Assembly (NCBI GenBank): GCA_965204695.1
Contig: OZ242007.1
Location: 4,712,001-4,776,000, forward strand
Source: JAHEKD01 sp965204695
GTDB taxonomy: Bacteria; Pseudomonadota; Gammaproteobacteria; Arenicellales; JAHEKD01
DNA: 64,000 nt
Direction of reading: 5' to 3'
Program-made: the position numbers and the translations under genes
The notes under the pieces: generated by a model
What the model was told of the DNA's origin: nothing
Seen by the model: the letters and a program-made list of their open reading frames with translations, nothing else
The model's database searches: none
Shown here: in pieces, positions 35,580 through 43,674 of the stretch
How positions within the stretch are numbered: position 1 is the first letter of the stretch
How the letters are laid out: each line of letters opens with the position of its first letter

Positions 35580-35616
35580 ATAGATACCGCGACGATTCCG
35601 CGGTATCTATTTTTTT
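35580..35616 (+). terminator. Rho-independent terminator between xoxF and xoxG
   Basis: A perfect 12-base stem (ATAGATACCGCG at 35580-35591, CGCGGTATCTAT at 35599-35610) with a 7-base loop is followed by TTTTTT (35611-35616). It lies 23 bases after the xoxF stop and 34 bases before xoxG. It should end most xoxF transcripts and set a lower level of xoxG and xoxJ through readthrough. Confidence 0.9.
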
Positions 35617-35650
35617 AACCTTAGACATTGGCGTTCCAAAAAGGATAAAA

Positions 35651-36091
35651 ATGAAACCTGAAATATCATTTAGTAATAGTATGAAAGTATCACTAGTAAC
35701 ACTTGTTATTACATTTATTTCTCACTTTCCGGTTTATGCGCAGGAAGAAGAGCCACAATATGTGGTGGAAGACGGTAAAGTTGATAAAGGCACTTATAAT
35801 GGTTATCGCCGGTTTCATGGTATTTGCCACACTTGTCATGGTCAGGATGCATTGGGTAGTACATTTGCACCATCGCTGGTTGAGTCATTGAAGGATCTGA
35901 CTTATGAGGATTTTAAGAATACCTTAATTGAGGGTAGAACCGTCACTTTGTCAGATGGATCGACCAGTGCCATGCCTTCCTTTCAGGAAAATATTGATGT
36001 AATGAAATATCAGGATGATATTTATAAGTTTTTAAGGGCTAGATCCGATGGCGTACTTGGACCGGGACGGCCAAAGAAAATTCCAAAATAA
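35651..36091 (+). CDS. xoxG: Cytochrome c, electron acceptor of XoxF
   Basis: This 146-residue exported protein has one heme site CHTCH (C59, C62, H63) after a signal peptide ending near VYAQ. A likely axial Met lies in TSAMPSFQEN. The N-terminal YVVEDGKVDKGTYNGYRRFHGICHTCHGQDALGS pattern is typical of the methanol-metabolism cytochromes paired with XoxF. It carries electrons from the reduced dehydrogenase toward a terminal oxidase. Its ribosome site is AAGGA. Confidence 0.9.
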   Translation: MKPEISFSNSMKVSLVTLVITFISHFPVYAQEEEPQYVVEDGKVDKGTYNGYRRFHGICHTCHGQDALGSTFAPSLVESLKDLTYEDFKNTLIEGRTVTLSDGSTSAMPSFQENIDVMKYQDDIYKFLRARSDGVLGPGRPKKIPK

Positions 36092-36092
36092 A

Positions 36093-36932
36093 GTGGTATA
36101 CCCACTCAAAATCCCCCGGGGTTGGATGATCGCCTTGTGGATTTTTGGAATTTCGATATATTCGACTTATGCCGCAGATGTGATAACCAGAGAAACCCTC
36201 AGTTCTACAACACTAAGAGTCTGCGCAGATCCAAACAACCTTCCATTCTCTAATGACAAGCTAGAAGGTTTTGAAAATAAAATCATCAAACTTATTGCAG
36301 ACAAGCTCGAAAAGCCGATTGCTTATACATGGTTTCCACAGACAGTGGGTTATGTCAGAAATACTTTGCAGTTACACGAGTGTGATTTAATCTCTGGTAT
36401 TACTACCACTAACGAGAGAGTGCAAAATACGAATCCTTATTATCATTCTATCTATACGTTGGTTTATTTGAGTGAGAATCCTCTGCCAACAGACTTTTCT
36501 GACCCCGTTTATAAAAACAAAAAAGTTGGCGTGGTTGCCGGTACACCGGCAGCAAATGTTTTAGCTCGATATGGATTGTTACAACAATTACAGCCTTACC
36601 AATTAATGGTCGATACACGATATTTTTCTATTGGGCAACAAATTATTGATGATATTGCTAGCAATAAGATTGATGGGGCTATTATTTGGGGACCCATTGC
36701 AGGATTTTACGCAAATAAGTCGGACAAAAAGATCGAAGTAGTGCCATTAATTGAAGAATCGAATAATATTAAACTGGATTTCAGTATTACGATGGCCGTT
36801 AGATTTAATGATCAGGATTGGAAGGATAGAATTAACCAGACATTAAAACAGAAGACGGAAGCGATTTTGACAATTTTGAAAAAATATCATGTGCCACTGT
36901 TAAATAATCGTGGTGAATTAATTCAGGGATAA
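36093..36932 (+). CDS. xoxJ: Periplasmic binding-like protein of the XoxF cluster
   Basis: The family is the quinoprotein dehydrogenase-associated putative substrate-binding protein (SBP_bac_3 fold): LRVCADPNNLPFSNDKLEGFENKIIKLIADKL and later VGVVAGTPAANVLARYG. XoxJ is thought to help mature or activate XoxF. The start is uncertain. ATG at 36048 would overlap xoxG by 44 bases, and ATG at 36126 lacks a basic n-region. GTG at 36093, one base after the xoxG stop, gives the best signal peptide (KIPRGWMIALWIFGISIYSTYA). Confidence 0.82.
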   Translation: MVYPLKIPRGWMIALWIFGISIYSTYAADVITRETLSSTTLRVCADPNNLPFSNDKLEGFENKIIKLIADKLEKPIAYTWFPQTVGYVRNTLQLHECDLISGITTTNERVQNTNPYYHSIYTLVYLSENPLPTDFSDPVYKNKKVGVVAGTPAANVLARYGLLQQLQPYQLMVDTRYFSIGQQIIDDIASNKIDGAIIWGPIAGFYANKSDKKIEVVPLIEESNNIKLDFSITMAVRFNDQDWKDRINQTLKQKTEAILTILKKYHVPLLNNRGELIQG

Positions 36933-36935
36933 GCA

Positions 36936-37490
36936 ATGATTCGTGTTGTTAAATTTTTAGTAAGTTTATTCACAATTCTAGTTGTAAATTCAAGTTATTT
37001 TGTTTCTGCAGCGGAAGTCGAGGAACCATCCGGGTACAAATTGGATAACTATCGTTCACCCACTCCTGCCACTTTACAAGGAGCTTTGGTCACTGATGTA
37101 ATTAAGGCAAAGGAGTTGTATGATGGCAAAGGGGCTATCTTCATAGACGTATTACCCGCCCCAAAACGCCCTCAGACTCTTGCTGCTGATGAGGTTTGGT
37201 TGCCACCTGAAAGATTAAATATTCCAGGCTCAACATGGTTGGCTGATGTGGGTTTTGGTGTTTTATCTAATGAGCTTGAAAACTATTTTAAATCTAATTT
37301 AGCCAAATTAACTGAATCAAAATCTGATCCGCTTTTATTTTATTGTAAAGCCAATTGCTGGATGTCCTGGAATGCTGCAAAGCGTGCCATGGAGTATGGA
37401 TTTACCCATGTTTTTTGGTTTCCAGGGGGGACAGATGATTGGTCCTCATCAGCATTTGAATTGGAGCAATCAAAACCTGTGCCAAACTGA
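36936..37490 (+). CDS. PQQ-dependent catabolism-associated rhodanese-like protein (CxxxCW)
   Basis: This 184-residue exported protein (signal VSLFTILVVNSSYFVSAAE) has a rhodanese-like fold. Its active-site loop is FYCKANCWMSWNAAKRA, matching the 'CXXCW motif' family (TIGR03865) that accompanies PQQ alcohol dehydrogenases. GYTHVFWFPGGTDDW-like GFTHVFWFPGGTDDW follows. It lies three bases after xoxJ. It may handle a sulfur or disulfide step on the SoxYZ-like carrier; this is inference. Confidence 0.82.
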   Translation: MIRVVKFLVSLFTILVVNSSYFVSAAEVEEPSGYKLDNYRSPTPATLQGALVTDVIKAKELYDGKGAIFIDVLPAPKRPQTLAADEVWLPPERLNIPGSTWLADVGFGVLSNELENYFKSNLAKLTESKSDPLLFYCKANCWMSWNAAKRAMEYGFTHVFWFPGGTDDWSSSAFELEQSKPVPN

Positions 37491-37572
37491 ATTAAAATGA
37501 CGTTTCTTATTGATTTTAAAAGGAAAATATGCTAAGGTTAGCATGGTTTATTGTAAAACCGGAGGTTGTATA

Positions 37573-37659
37573 ATGGACAAAATGAACTGGGTTAAACCCG
37601 ACTATGAAGACATACGTTTAGGCATGGAAATGACCATGTATGCGTTTGTCAAAAAATAG
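37573..37659 (+). CDS. pqqA: PQQ precursor peptide PqqA (28 residues)
   Basis: This small gene encodes a 28-residue peptide beginning MDKMNWVKPDYEDIRLGMEM and ending TMYAFVKK. Glu19 and Tyr23, spaced E-x3-Y within GMEMTMY, are the two residues cross-linked to build PQQ. A GGAGG ribosome site (37561-37565) stands just upstream. It precedes pqqE by 24 bases. Substrate role and position make the call secure despite the small size. Confidence 0.93.
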   Translation: MDKMNWVKPDYEDIRLGMEMTMYAFVKK

Positions 37660-37683
37660 TAGTTTTAGTCTTATCAATTTCAA

Positions 37684-38805
37684 ATGAAAGTTGCTCGGCC
37701 AAGGCCATTATGGCTTTTGGCCGAGTTAACCTATAGATGCCCGTTGCAGTGTCCTTACTGCACAAATCCTTTAAATCTACATCAATACACCAACGAACTT
37801 AGCACTGAGCAATGGTTGGATGCATTAGCACAAGCAAGGGAATTGGGATCGGTACAACTTGGCTTATCTGGCGGTGAGCCCTTAATCAGAAAAGATCTGG
37901 AGGACATAGTCCGGCATGCAAGATCATTAGGATTTTATAGTAATTTAATTACAACCGGTATTGGACTGACAGAAGACAGAGTAAAACTTTTAAAAGAATG
38001 CGGTTTGGACCACATTCAACTTAGCATACAGGATAAAGCTAAAACACCTACTGCGTTTTTCAGTAATACTCGTACTCTTTCACATAAAAAGCCTATAGCA
38101 CAGTGGATAAAAAATAATGGTTATCCAATGGTGATAAACATTGTATTACATCGTCATAATTTGGATTATATTGATAAATTAATACAAACATCGATAGAAA
38201 TAGGCGCTGACTATATTGAACTTGCCAATACTCAATACCATGGTTGGGCATTTCAAAATCGTCATGACTTGCTGCCAACCAAGGCTCAGCTTTTAAACGC
38301 TGAAAACATTGCCCGCGATTACCAGCATAAATATAAAGGCAAGGTAGATATCTTTTACGTTGTTCCTGATTACCACGAGGGCAAACCAAAACCTTGTATG
38401 AGCGGTTGGGGCAACATTTCTATGACTATTACGCCGAACGGAGAAGTGTTGCCCTGTTTGTCTGCAACGGTGCTTCCCGATATTAAGGTTCCAAACCTAA
38501 AAGATAATTCTCTTAAATGGATCTGGAATGAGTCAGCAGCGTTTAATAAGTTTCGTGGTAATGATTGGATGCTAGAGCCATGTAAATCCTGTGATCAACG
38601 ATCTGTTGATTATGGCGGATGCCGATGTCAGACCTATTTACTGACAGGAGATGCAGCTAATGCCGATCCTGCATGTAATCTATCGCCTTATCATTCCACT
38701 ATCCAAAATTTATTTGAAACTGATCGGGAAAGTAATAATTTGTATATGCGTAATATTGCAAACTCAAAAGCGTTAACAAATCAAAAAGTGACTACAGATG
38801 CTTAG
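37684..38805 (+). CDS. pqqE: PqqA peptide cyclase (radical SAM/SPASM)
   Basis: This 373-residue radical SAM enzyme has the cluster motif C19-x3-C23-x2-C26 (CPLQCPYC) and a GGEPL motif (LSGGEPLIRKDL). The C-terminal SPASM domain has cysteines in CMSGWGN, LPCLSA, CKSCDQRSVDYGGCRCQ and DPAC. It forms the Glu-Tyr carbon-carbon bond in PqqA with PqqD as chaperone. It follows pqqA directly, whereas in many species pqqE comes last. No clear ribosome site is visible. Confidence 0.95.
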   Translation: MKVARPRPLWLLAELTYRCPLQCPYCTNPLNLHQYTNELSTEQWLDALAQARELGSVQLGLSGGEPLIRKDLEDIVRHARSLGFYSNLITTGIGLTEDRVKLLKECGLDHIQLSIQDKAKTPTAFFSNTRTLSHKKPIAQWIKNNGYPMVINIVLHRHNLDYIDKLIQTSIEIGADYIELANTQYHGWAFQNRHDLLPTKAQLLNAENIARDYQHKYKGKVDIFYVVPDYHEGKPKPCMSGWGNISMTITPNGEVLPCLSATVLPDIKVPNLKDNSLKWIWNESAAFNKFRGNDWMLEPCKSCDQRSVDYGGCRCQTYLLTGDAANADPACNLSPYHSTIQNLFETDRESNNLYMRNIANSKALTNQKVTTDA

Positions 38806-39589
38806 TTTATTTAAAACAATATTTATCATTGTTGTATTAGTTTTCAGTTTCCTAGCGATTGCACAAAATTTGTTCGAAATGGTAGACATGAACAGCCCCG
38901 ATATGACAGAAGCTGAAACGACTCGGGAAGAATTAATTAAGTTGTTACAGCAGTCAGAACCCGGTGTAGATTTGACTGATAGAAAATTTTCCAATTTAGA
39001 CTTGCACGGCATCGATTTCAAACAGGCTGATATGCGTTGGTCTCGTTTTAATAATTCAGATTTATCGGGCGCAAATTTAACTAACACCAAGCTTGATCTA
39101 GCCTGGTTCGTCGGTGCTGATCTATCCAATGCTGATTTATCGAATGCAAGCTTATTTTCGGCCCAATTGGTTGATTCGAAAATCACCAATGCGAAATTAA
39201 TCGATGCCAGAGTCGTTGCCAACTTCAGTTCTGCGGATTTAAGTGGCGTTGATTTTTCGGGTGCTGATTTATCTGCTGACATGAAAAACCAGTCAATGGG
39301 TTTAATGCGAACAGTAATGGTTTCAACCAATCTTCAAGGCGCTAACTTCGACCAAGCTAACCTTTCCCATATCGATGCAGAATTTGCGGATTTTGCCAAT
39401 ACCAATCTCAATCATGTCAAATTAACTAATGCCAAGCTTTCTGGTGCAAACTTTACCGGTGCTACGGTAGAGGGTATGGATGTGTCAGAATCAGACTTCA
39501 ACAACGCAATCTGGAAAAATATCATCGGTGCTAGCCAAATAAATGGATCCGATAAAGCCGTAAATTTTGATAAAGCATTTACGGATTAA
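38798..39589 (+). CDS. Exported pentapeptide-repeat protein inside the pqq operon
   Basis: This 263-residue protein overlaps pqqE by eight bases. An N-terminal hydrophobic segment (TIFIIVVLVFSFLAIAQ) exports or anchors it. From about residue 55 runs a right-handed quadrilateral beta-helix of A(D/N)LXX pentapeptides (SDLSGANLTNTKLDLAWFVGADLSNADLSNASL). Its function is unknown. Position between pqqE and pqqB suggests a structural or scaffolding role near PQQ enzymes in the periplasm rather than in the cytoplasmic PQQ synthesis steps. Confidence 0.8.
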   Translation: MLSLFKTIFIIVVLVFSFLAIAQNLFEMVDMNSPDMTEAETTREELIKLLQQSEPGVDLTDRKFSNLDLHGIDFKQADMRWSRFNNSDLSGANLTNTKLDLAWFVGADLSNADLSNASLFSAQLVDSKITNAKLIDARVVANFSSADLSGVDFSGADLSADMKNQSMGLMRTVMVSTNLQGANFDQANLSHIDAEFADFANTNLNHVKLTNAKLSGANFTGATVEGMDVSESDFNNAIWKNIIGASQINGSDKAVNFDKAFTD

Positions 39590-39615
39590 TTAATAACTAA
39601 AAACAAAGGAGTAAT

Positions 39616-40530
39616 ATGCAAATTCAAGTGCTTGGTTCTGCAGCAGGAGGGGGATTCCCACAATGGAATTGCAATTGTGAGATGTGTCAGGGACAACGGC
39701 AAGGTATTTTAAATGCACAGCCAAGAACACAATCCTCAATAGCTGTCAGTCACAGTGGCATTGATTGGGTTATTATCAATACGTCACCCGAGATATTACA
39801 ACAAATAAAAGATTTTCCAGCGCTACAACCTGCCAGACATAAACGCGATACTGGTATAGCAGCAATCATTTTGACTGATGCTCAAATTGACCATGTCACC
39901 GGTCTACTAATGCTCAGGGAAGGTTGTCCCCATGATGTGTATTGTACGTCCCAAGTTAGACAGGATTTGACCGAAGGCTTCCCGTTATTTAATGTCTTAA
40001 GCAGTTATAACGGAGGCTTAACTTTACATGATATTGCCAGCAACGGAGGTTCCTTTCGGATTGATAAAATTGAGAACATCTTATTTACTGCTTATCCATT
40101 AGTCAGTAACGCTCCACCTTATTCACCACACCGGGACAACCCTCAACCAGGTGATAATATTGGCTTGTTGATTGAGGATTTAACAACTGCAAAATCTATT
40201 TTTTACGCACCCGGAGTAGGAGTCATCGAGGATAAGCTGATTGCTGGAGTGAAACAGGCAGATTGTATTTTAATCGATGGTACGGTTTGGAGTAATGACG
40301 AAATGCATCAACGAGGTGTAGGTTCTAAATTCGGCACAGAAATGGGGCATTTGCCACAGTCTGGTAAAGGAGGCATGATTGAATTCTTAGACAGCTTGCC
40401 TGATAAACGAAAAATATTGATTCATATCAATAACACCAATCCAATTTTGGATCAGAATTCACCTGAATATCAGCAACTGCAGGCACACAATATTGAAGTT
40501 TCTTATGACGGAATGGAAATAATCGTTTAA
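39616..40530 (+). CDS. pqqB: PQQ biosynthesis protein PqqB
   Basis: This 304-residue metallo-beta-lactamase-fold protein begins QVLGSAAGGGFPQWNCNCEMC, the PqqB hallmark with its zinc cysteines. The motif LTDAQIDHVTGLLMLREG, in place of the hydrolase HxHxDH, is also diagnostic. PqqB is an iron-dependent hydroxylase of the cross-linked Glu-Tyr intermediate. It has a clear AAAGGAG ribosome site. Confidence 0.96.
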   Translation: MQIQVLGSAAGGGFPQWNCNCEMCQGQRQGILNAQPRTQSSIAVSHSGIDWVIINTSPEILQQIKDFPALQPARHKRDTGIAAIILTDAQIDHVTGLLMLREGCPHDVYCTSQVRQDLTEGFPLFNVLSSYNGGLTLHDIASNGGSFRIDKIENILFTAYPLVSNAPPYSPHRDNPQPGDNIGLLIEDLTTAKSIFYAPGVGVIEDKLIAGVKQADCILIDGTVWSNDEMHQRGVGSKFGTEMGHLPQSGKGGMIEFLDSLPDKRKILIHINNTNPILDQNSPEYQQLQAHNIEVSYDGMEIIV

Positions 40531-40532
40531 TC

Positions 40533-41261
40533 ATGACTAGTAAACAGGCATTATCCCGAAGAGATTTTGAGCAAGCATTACGTGATTTAGGTCGTTATTA
40601 TCATATCCATCATCCTTACCATGTGATGATGTATGAGGGTAAAGCGACTAAAGATCAGATCCGCGGCTGGGTACTGAACAGATATTATTATCAAATTAAT
40701 ATTCCTATTAAAGATGCCAATGTTCTGGCTAACTGTGATGACCCCCAAATTAGAAGGCAATGGATAAAGCGTATATTGGATCATGATGGTGATGAGAATA
40801 CTGAGGGTGGCATTGAAGCTTGGGTACAACTTGCGATTGCCTGCGGCATTGATAAAAGTGAATTGACCTCACTGGAGCACGTGCTTCCTGGAGTCAAGTT
40901 TGCAGTCGATGCTTATGTTAATTTTGCCCGTAATCATAGCTGGCAAGAAGCCGCATGCTCATCGCTGACAGAACTGTTCGCACCAGAAATCCATAAATCG
41001 AGATTAAAATCTTGGCCTGAACATTATCAGTGGATAGACCAGCGGGGGCTGAGTTATTTCCAAAATCGATTGTCACAGGCAAGGCGTGATGTACAGCATG
41101 GTCTTGATATTACCGTGAACAGCTTTGCGACCTATCAACAACAACAAAATGCTTTTGCTATTTTGAAATTCAAATTACAAGTTTTGTGGTCCATGCTGGA
41201 TGCCATGGAATTGGCTTATGTAGAGCATAAACCTCCATTTTTTAATTGCCATGACGAATAA
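40533..41261 (+). CDS. pqqC: Pyrroloquinoline-quinone synthase PqqC
   Basis: This 242-residue all-helical oxidase has the family motifs YHIHHPYHVMMYEGKATKDQIRGWVLNRYYYQ and the C-terminal region KLQVLWSMLDAMELAY. It performs the final ring closure and eight-electron oxidation to PQQ using oxygen. It begins two bases after pqqB and overlaps pqqD by 11 bases. Confidence 0.96.
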   Translation: MTSKQALSRRDFEQALRDLGRYYHIHHPYHVMMYEGKATKDQIRGWVLNRYYYQINIPIKDANVLANCDDPQIRRQWIKRILDHDGDENTEGGIEAWVQLAIACGIDKSELTSLEHVLPGVKFAVDAYVNFARNHSWQEAACSSLTELFAPEIHKSRLKSWPEHYQWIDQRGLSYFQNRLSQARRDVQHGLDITVNSFATYQQQQNAFAILKFKLQVLWSMLDAMELAYVEHKPPFFNCHDE

Positions 41262-41532
41262 TTTAGACCGACAAAAATCGATTAGTTTTGCTACAGGGCA
41301 TCGTTTTCAGTGGGAACCGGCACAAGACACTTACGTGCTGCTCTATCCGGAAGGCCTGGTCAAACTGAACCAAACAGCGTCATTAATTCTTTCCAAAGTT
41401 GACGGCAAGCGTAACCTCGAACAAATTATCGTCGAGTTGAGCAAACAGTTCCCGGACGCTGATATTAATGAAGACGTTGAATCATTTATCAGTATTGCTG
41501 TAGAGAATCGCTGGATCGTAATGAACTCTTAG
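41251..41532 (+). CDS. pqqD: PqqA-binding chaperone PqqD
   Basis: This 93-residue RRE-fold protein contains GHRFQWEPAQDTYVLLYPEGLVKLNQTASLILSKVDGKRN, the classical PqqD sequence. It presents PqqA to PqqE. The overlap with pqqC indicates translational coupling. Confidence 0.94.
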   Translation: MTNNLDRQKSISFATGHRFQWEPAQDTYVLLYPEGLVKLNQTASLILSKVDGKRNLEQIIVELSKQFPDADINEDVESFISIAVENRWIVMNS

Positions 41533-41568
41533 AGTTCTTTACCATGAATTGTTTGTTGATACCTGGCT

Positions 41569-43071
41569 ATGGATTTTAAGATCGTCAATTCAGTAAATAA
41601 AACAACAGGTTATGACTGTCTGTTGATTCCTGTAATAAATGGCAAGCTACCTAGCTCAGTCAAAAAACTGGATCGGGAATTAGCCGCGAATTTAAATTCT
41701 CTCTCTGATCAAATTATGAAAATGGGTGCTGGGTCAGCTTGTGAATTTATTCCCGGACAGATAAAAAATAAAAGCACTTCCGTAGCGCTATTACATTTCG
41801 ATTCAAGTACGCTTAAGTCGGTCAAAGAAATTGAAAAAACATTAGCTCAAGCAATTTCACAACTTCGAAAATGCTCAGTCGAAAAGTTACTAATTAGCCT
41901 TACTGAACTTAAGCCGTATTATTCAGGTGCAAGTGATTTATATACTCGACTGACTAAATTGTTAATTTATTCCAATTATCAATATTCTGAAACTAAAACA
42001 GTAACCCAGACTACATCACATATTGATAACGTGACTTATTTTGAACCATTTAACAGAAACATTACTCAACTACGAAAAGCAATTAGACAGGCTAAATCTA
42101 TTGCAACAAGTATAAATATTGCTAGAAGTCTATCAGACTTACCCGCAAACATTTGTACGCCTCGTTATCTTGCGCAGCAAGCGCTTGCCATTACAGACAC
42201 GTTGCCTATTGAAGTTCAGGTTTTAAATGAGACTGAAATAAAAGACCTGAGAATGAACTTGCTACTAGCTGTTGCCCAGGGTAGTGCAGAACCACCGCGT
42301 CAAATAGTGATGAGCTATCGTGGCAGCAAAACTAATCAACCGCCTATTTTGTTAATTGGTAAAGGTCTGACCTTTGATAGTGGCGGTTATTCAATCAAGT
42401 CCGCGCTAGCAATGGATGAAATGAAATTTGATATGTGTGGTGCGGCCGTAGTCATGGCAGTGTTACGATCCATCTCGCAAATGAAATTACCCGTTAATTT
42501 AATCGGCATTATCCCATCCAGTGAGAACCTAATTAATGGAAAAGCGTTTAAACCAGGTGATGTCCTAACAAGCATGTCAGGCCAAACGGTAGAGATATTG
42601 AGCACAGATGCCGAAGGGCGGTTATTGTTGGCTGATTCAATGACTTACTCTGAACGTTATCAGCCAACGATTGTTATTGATGTGGCGACCTTGACAGGAG
42701 CATGCATAACAGCTTTGGGATATGATGTTTCAGGATTATTTAGTAATAACAAAACATTGTCAGATCGACTTGTGCGTGCTGGTAACCGAAGTCGTGATTA
42801 TGTTTGGCCGTTACCTGCATGGCCTGAATATGGAGAAATTCTAAATAGTAATTTTGCTGATATAGCCAGTTCGGCTGGACGGGATAGAAATTACGGTGCA
42901 GGCGCCAGTGTAGCCGCTGTGTTTTTATCCAGATTTACCAATAATTATCGATGGGCACATTTAGATATTGCCGGAACAGCATGGGAAAGGGGTAAGAACA
43001 AAGGTGCAACAGGACGACCTGTTTCGTTGTTATGCCAATTTATTCTGGATTATTGCCAAAAACCATTTTGA
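41569..43071 (+). CDS. M17 leucyl aminopeptidase in the pqq operon
   Basis: This 500-residue PepA-like enzyme has the two-metal active site: GKGLTFDSGGYSIK (Lys and Asp ligands), the Asp in MKFDMCGAA, and STDAEGRLLLADS (Asp and Glu ligands plus the bicarbonate-binding Arg). The N-terminal half is divergent. It follows pqqD by 36 bases on the same strand. No M16 protease of the PqqF/PqqG type is in the window, so this enzyme may trim the cross-linked PqqA product. A general peptidase role is the alternative. Confidence 0.85.
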   Translation: MDFKIVNSVNKTTGYDCLLIPVINGKLPSSVKKLDRELAANLNSLSDQIMKMGAGSACEFIPGQIKNKSTSVALLHFDSSTLKSVKEIEKTLAQAISQLRKCSVEKLLISLTELKPYYSGASDLYTRLTKLLIYSNYQYSETKTVTQTTSHIDNVTYFEPFNRNITQLRKAIRQAKSIATSINIARSLSDLPANICTPRYLAQQALAITDTLPIEVQVLNETEIKDLRMNLLLAVAQGSAEPPRQIVMSYRGSKTNQPPILLIGKGLTFDSGGYSIKSALAMDEMKFDMCGAAVVMAVLRSISQMKLPVNLIGIIPSSENLINGKAFKPGDVLTSMSGQTVEILSTDAEGRLLLADSMTYSERYQPTIVIDVATLTGACITALGYDVSGLFSNNKTLSDRLVRAGNRSRDYVWPLPAWPEYGEILNSNFADIASSAGRDRNYGAGASVAAVFLSRFTNNYRWAHLDIAGTAWERGKNKGATGRPVSLLCQFILDYCQKPF

Positions 43072-43077
43072 TTTGTT

Positions 43078-43674
43078 CTATTCGCCTACACTGATTTTGA
43101 TTTGTTCATACCACTGTGCTATCTGACGAATTTGCTCATCGGATAATTCTGCTGCAATTTTTGACATCGTTTCATGATCACGCCTGCCTGAACGAAATGC
43201 TTTGAGTTGAGTTTCCAGATATATTGTCGATTCTCCTGCCAAGTGTGGTATATCTTCCGATGAGCCTATGCCGTCTTTACCATGGCATTCAACACAATTC
43301 TCTATTACTGCCTGTGGAGGATTATCAGTACTCGTCGAAGTACTAAATTTTTGCTCAGCAAACCAGTGTGAAATCAGTGCAATATTTACGTCATCAAGAG
43401 TTTGAGTCACTACACTCATCATCTCATGCTCACGTTTACCAGTTTTAAATGCTGTTAGTTGGGCGATCAAATAATTGACAGGTTCACCCGTGATATTTGG
43501 AGCAATGGGTATCTTGGCAATCCCGTCTATTCCATGGCAAGTTTTACACTGGTTAATTAATTGTGGTGGTTCTTTTTTGTCTTCACTGGCATGGCCTAAA
43601 TGAATAAATACAGTCTGGATGAAGATCACACCCAGACTGTATAACGAGTATTTAACTATCTGTTTGCGGCTCAT
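43078..43674 (-). CDS. Di-heme cytochrome c (cytochrome c4-like)
   Basis: The product has 198 residues from the ATG at 43674, with a signal peptide ending near LGHASE. Two heme sites, CKTCH (C43, C46, H47) and CVECH in the second half, sit in tandem repeats, each with a later GKREHEMMS or GRRDHETMS segment supplying the axial Met. It overlaps the upstream PQQ sugar dehydrogenase gene by 23 bases and is probably its electron acceptor. It converges on the aminopeptidase gene with a six-base gap. Confidence 0.87.
   Translation of the reverse strand: MSRKQIVKYSLYSLGVIFIQTVFIHLGHASEDKKEPPQLINQCKTCHGIDGIAKIPIAPNITGEPVNYLIAQLTAFKTGKREHEMMSVVTQTLDDVNIALISHWFAEQKFSTSTSTDNPPQAVIENCVECHGKDGIGSSEDIPHLAGESTIYLETQLKAFRSGRRDHETMSKIAAELSDEQIRQIAQWYEQIKISVGE

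Noticed and set aside
38773..39330. 185-codon open frame on the minus strand
   Set aside because: It is the antisense shadow of the pentapeptide-repeat gene; the repeat structure makes long antisense frames likely.
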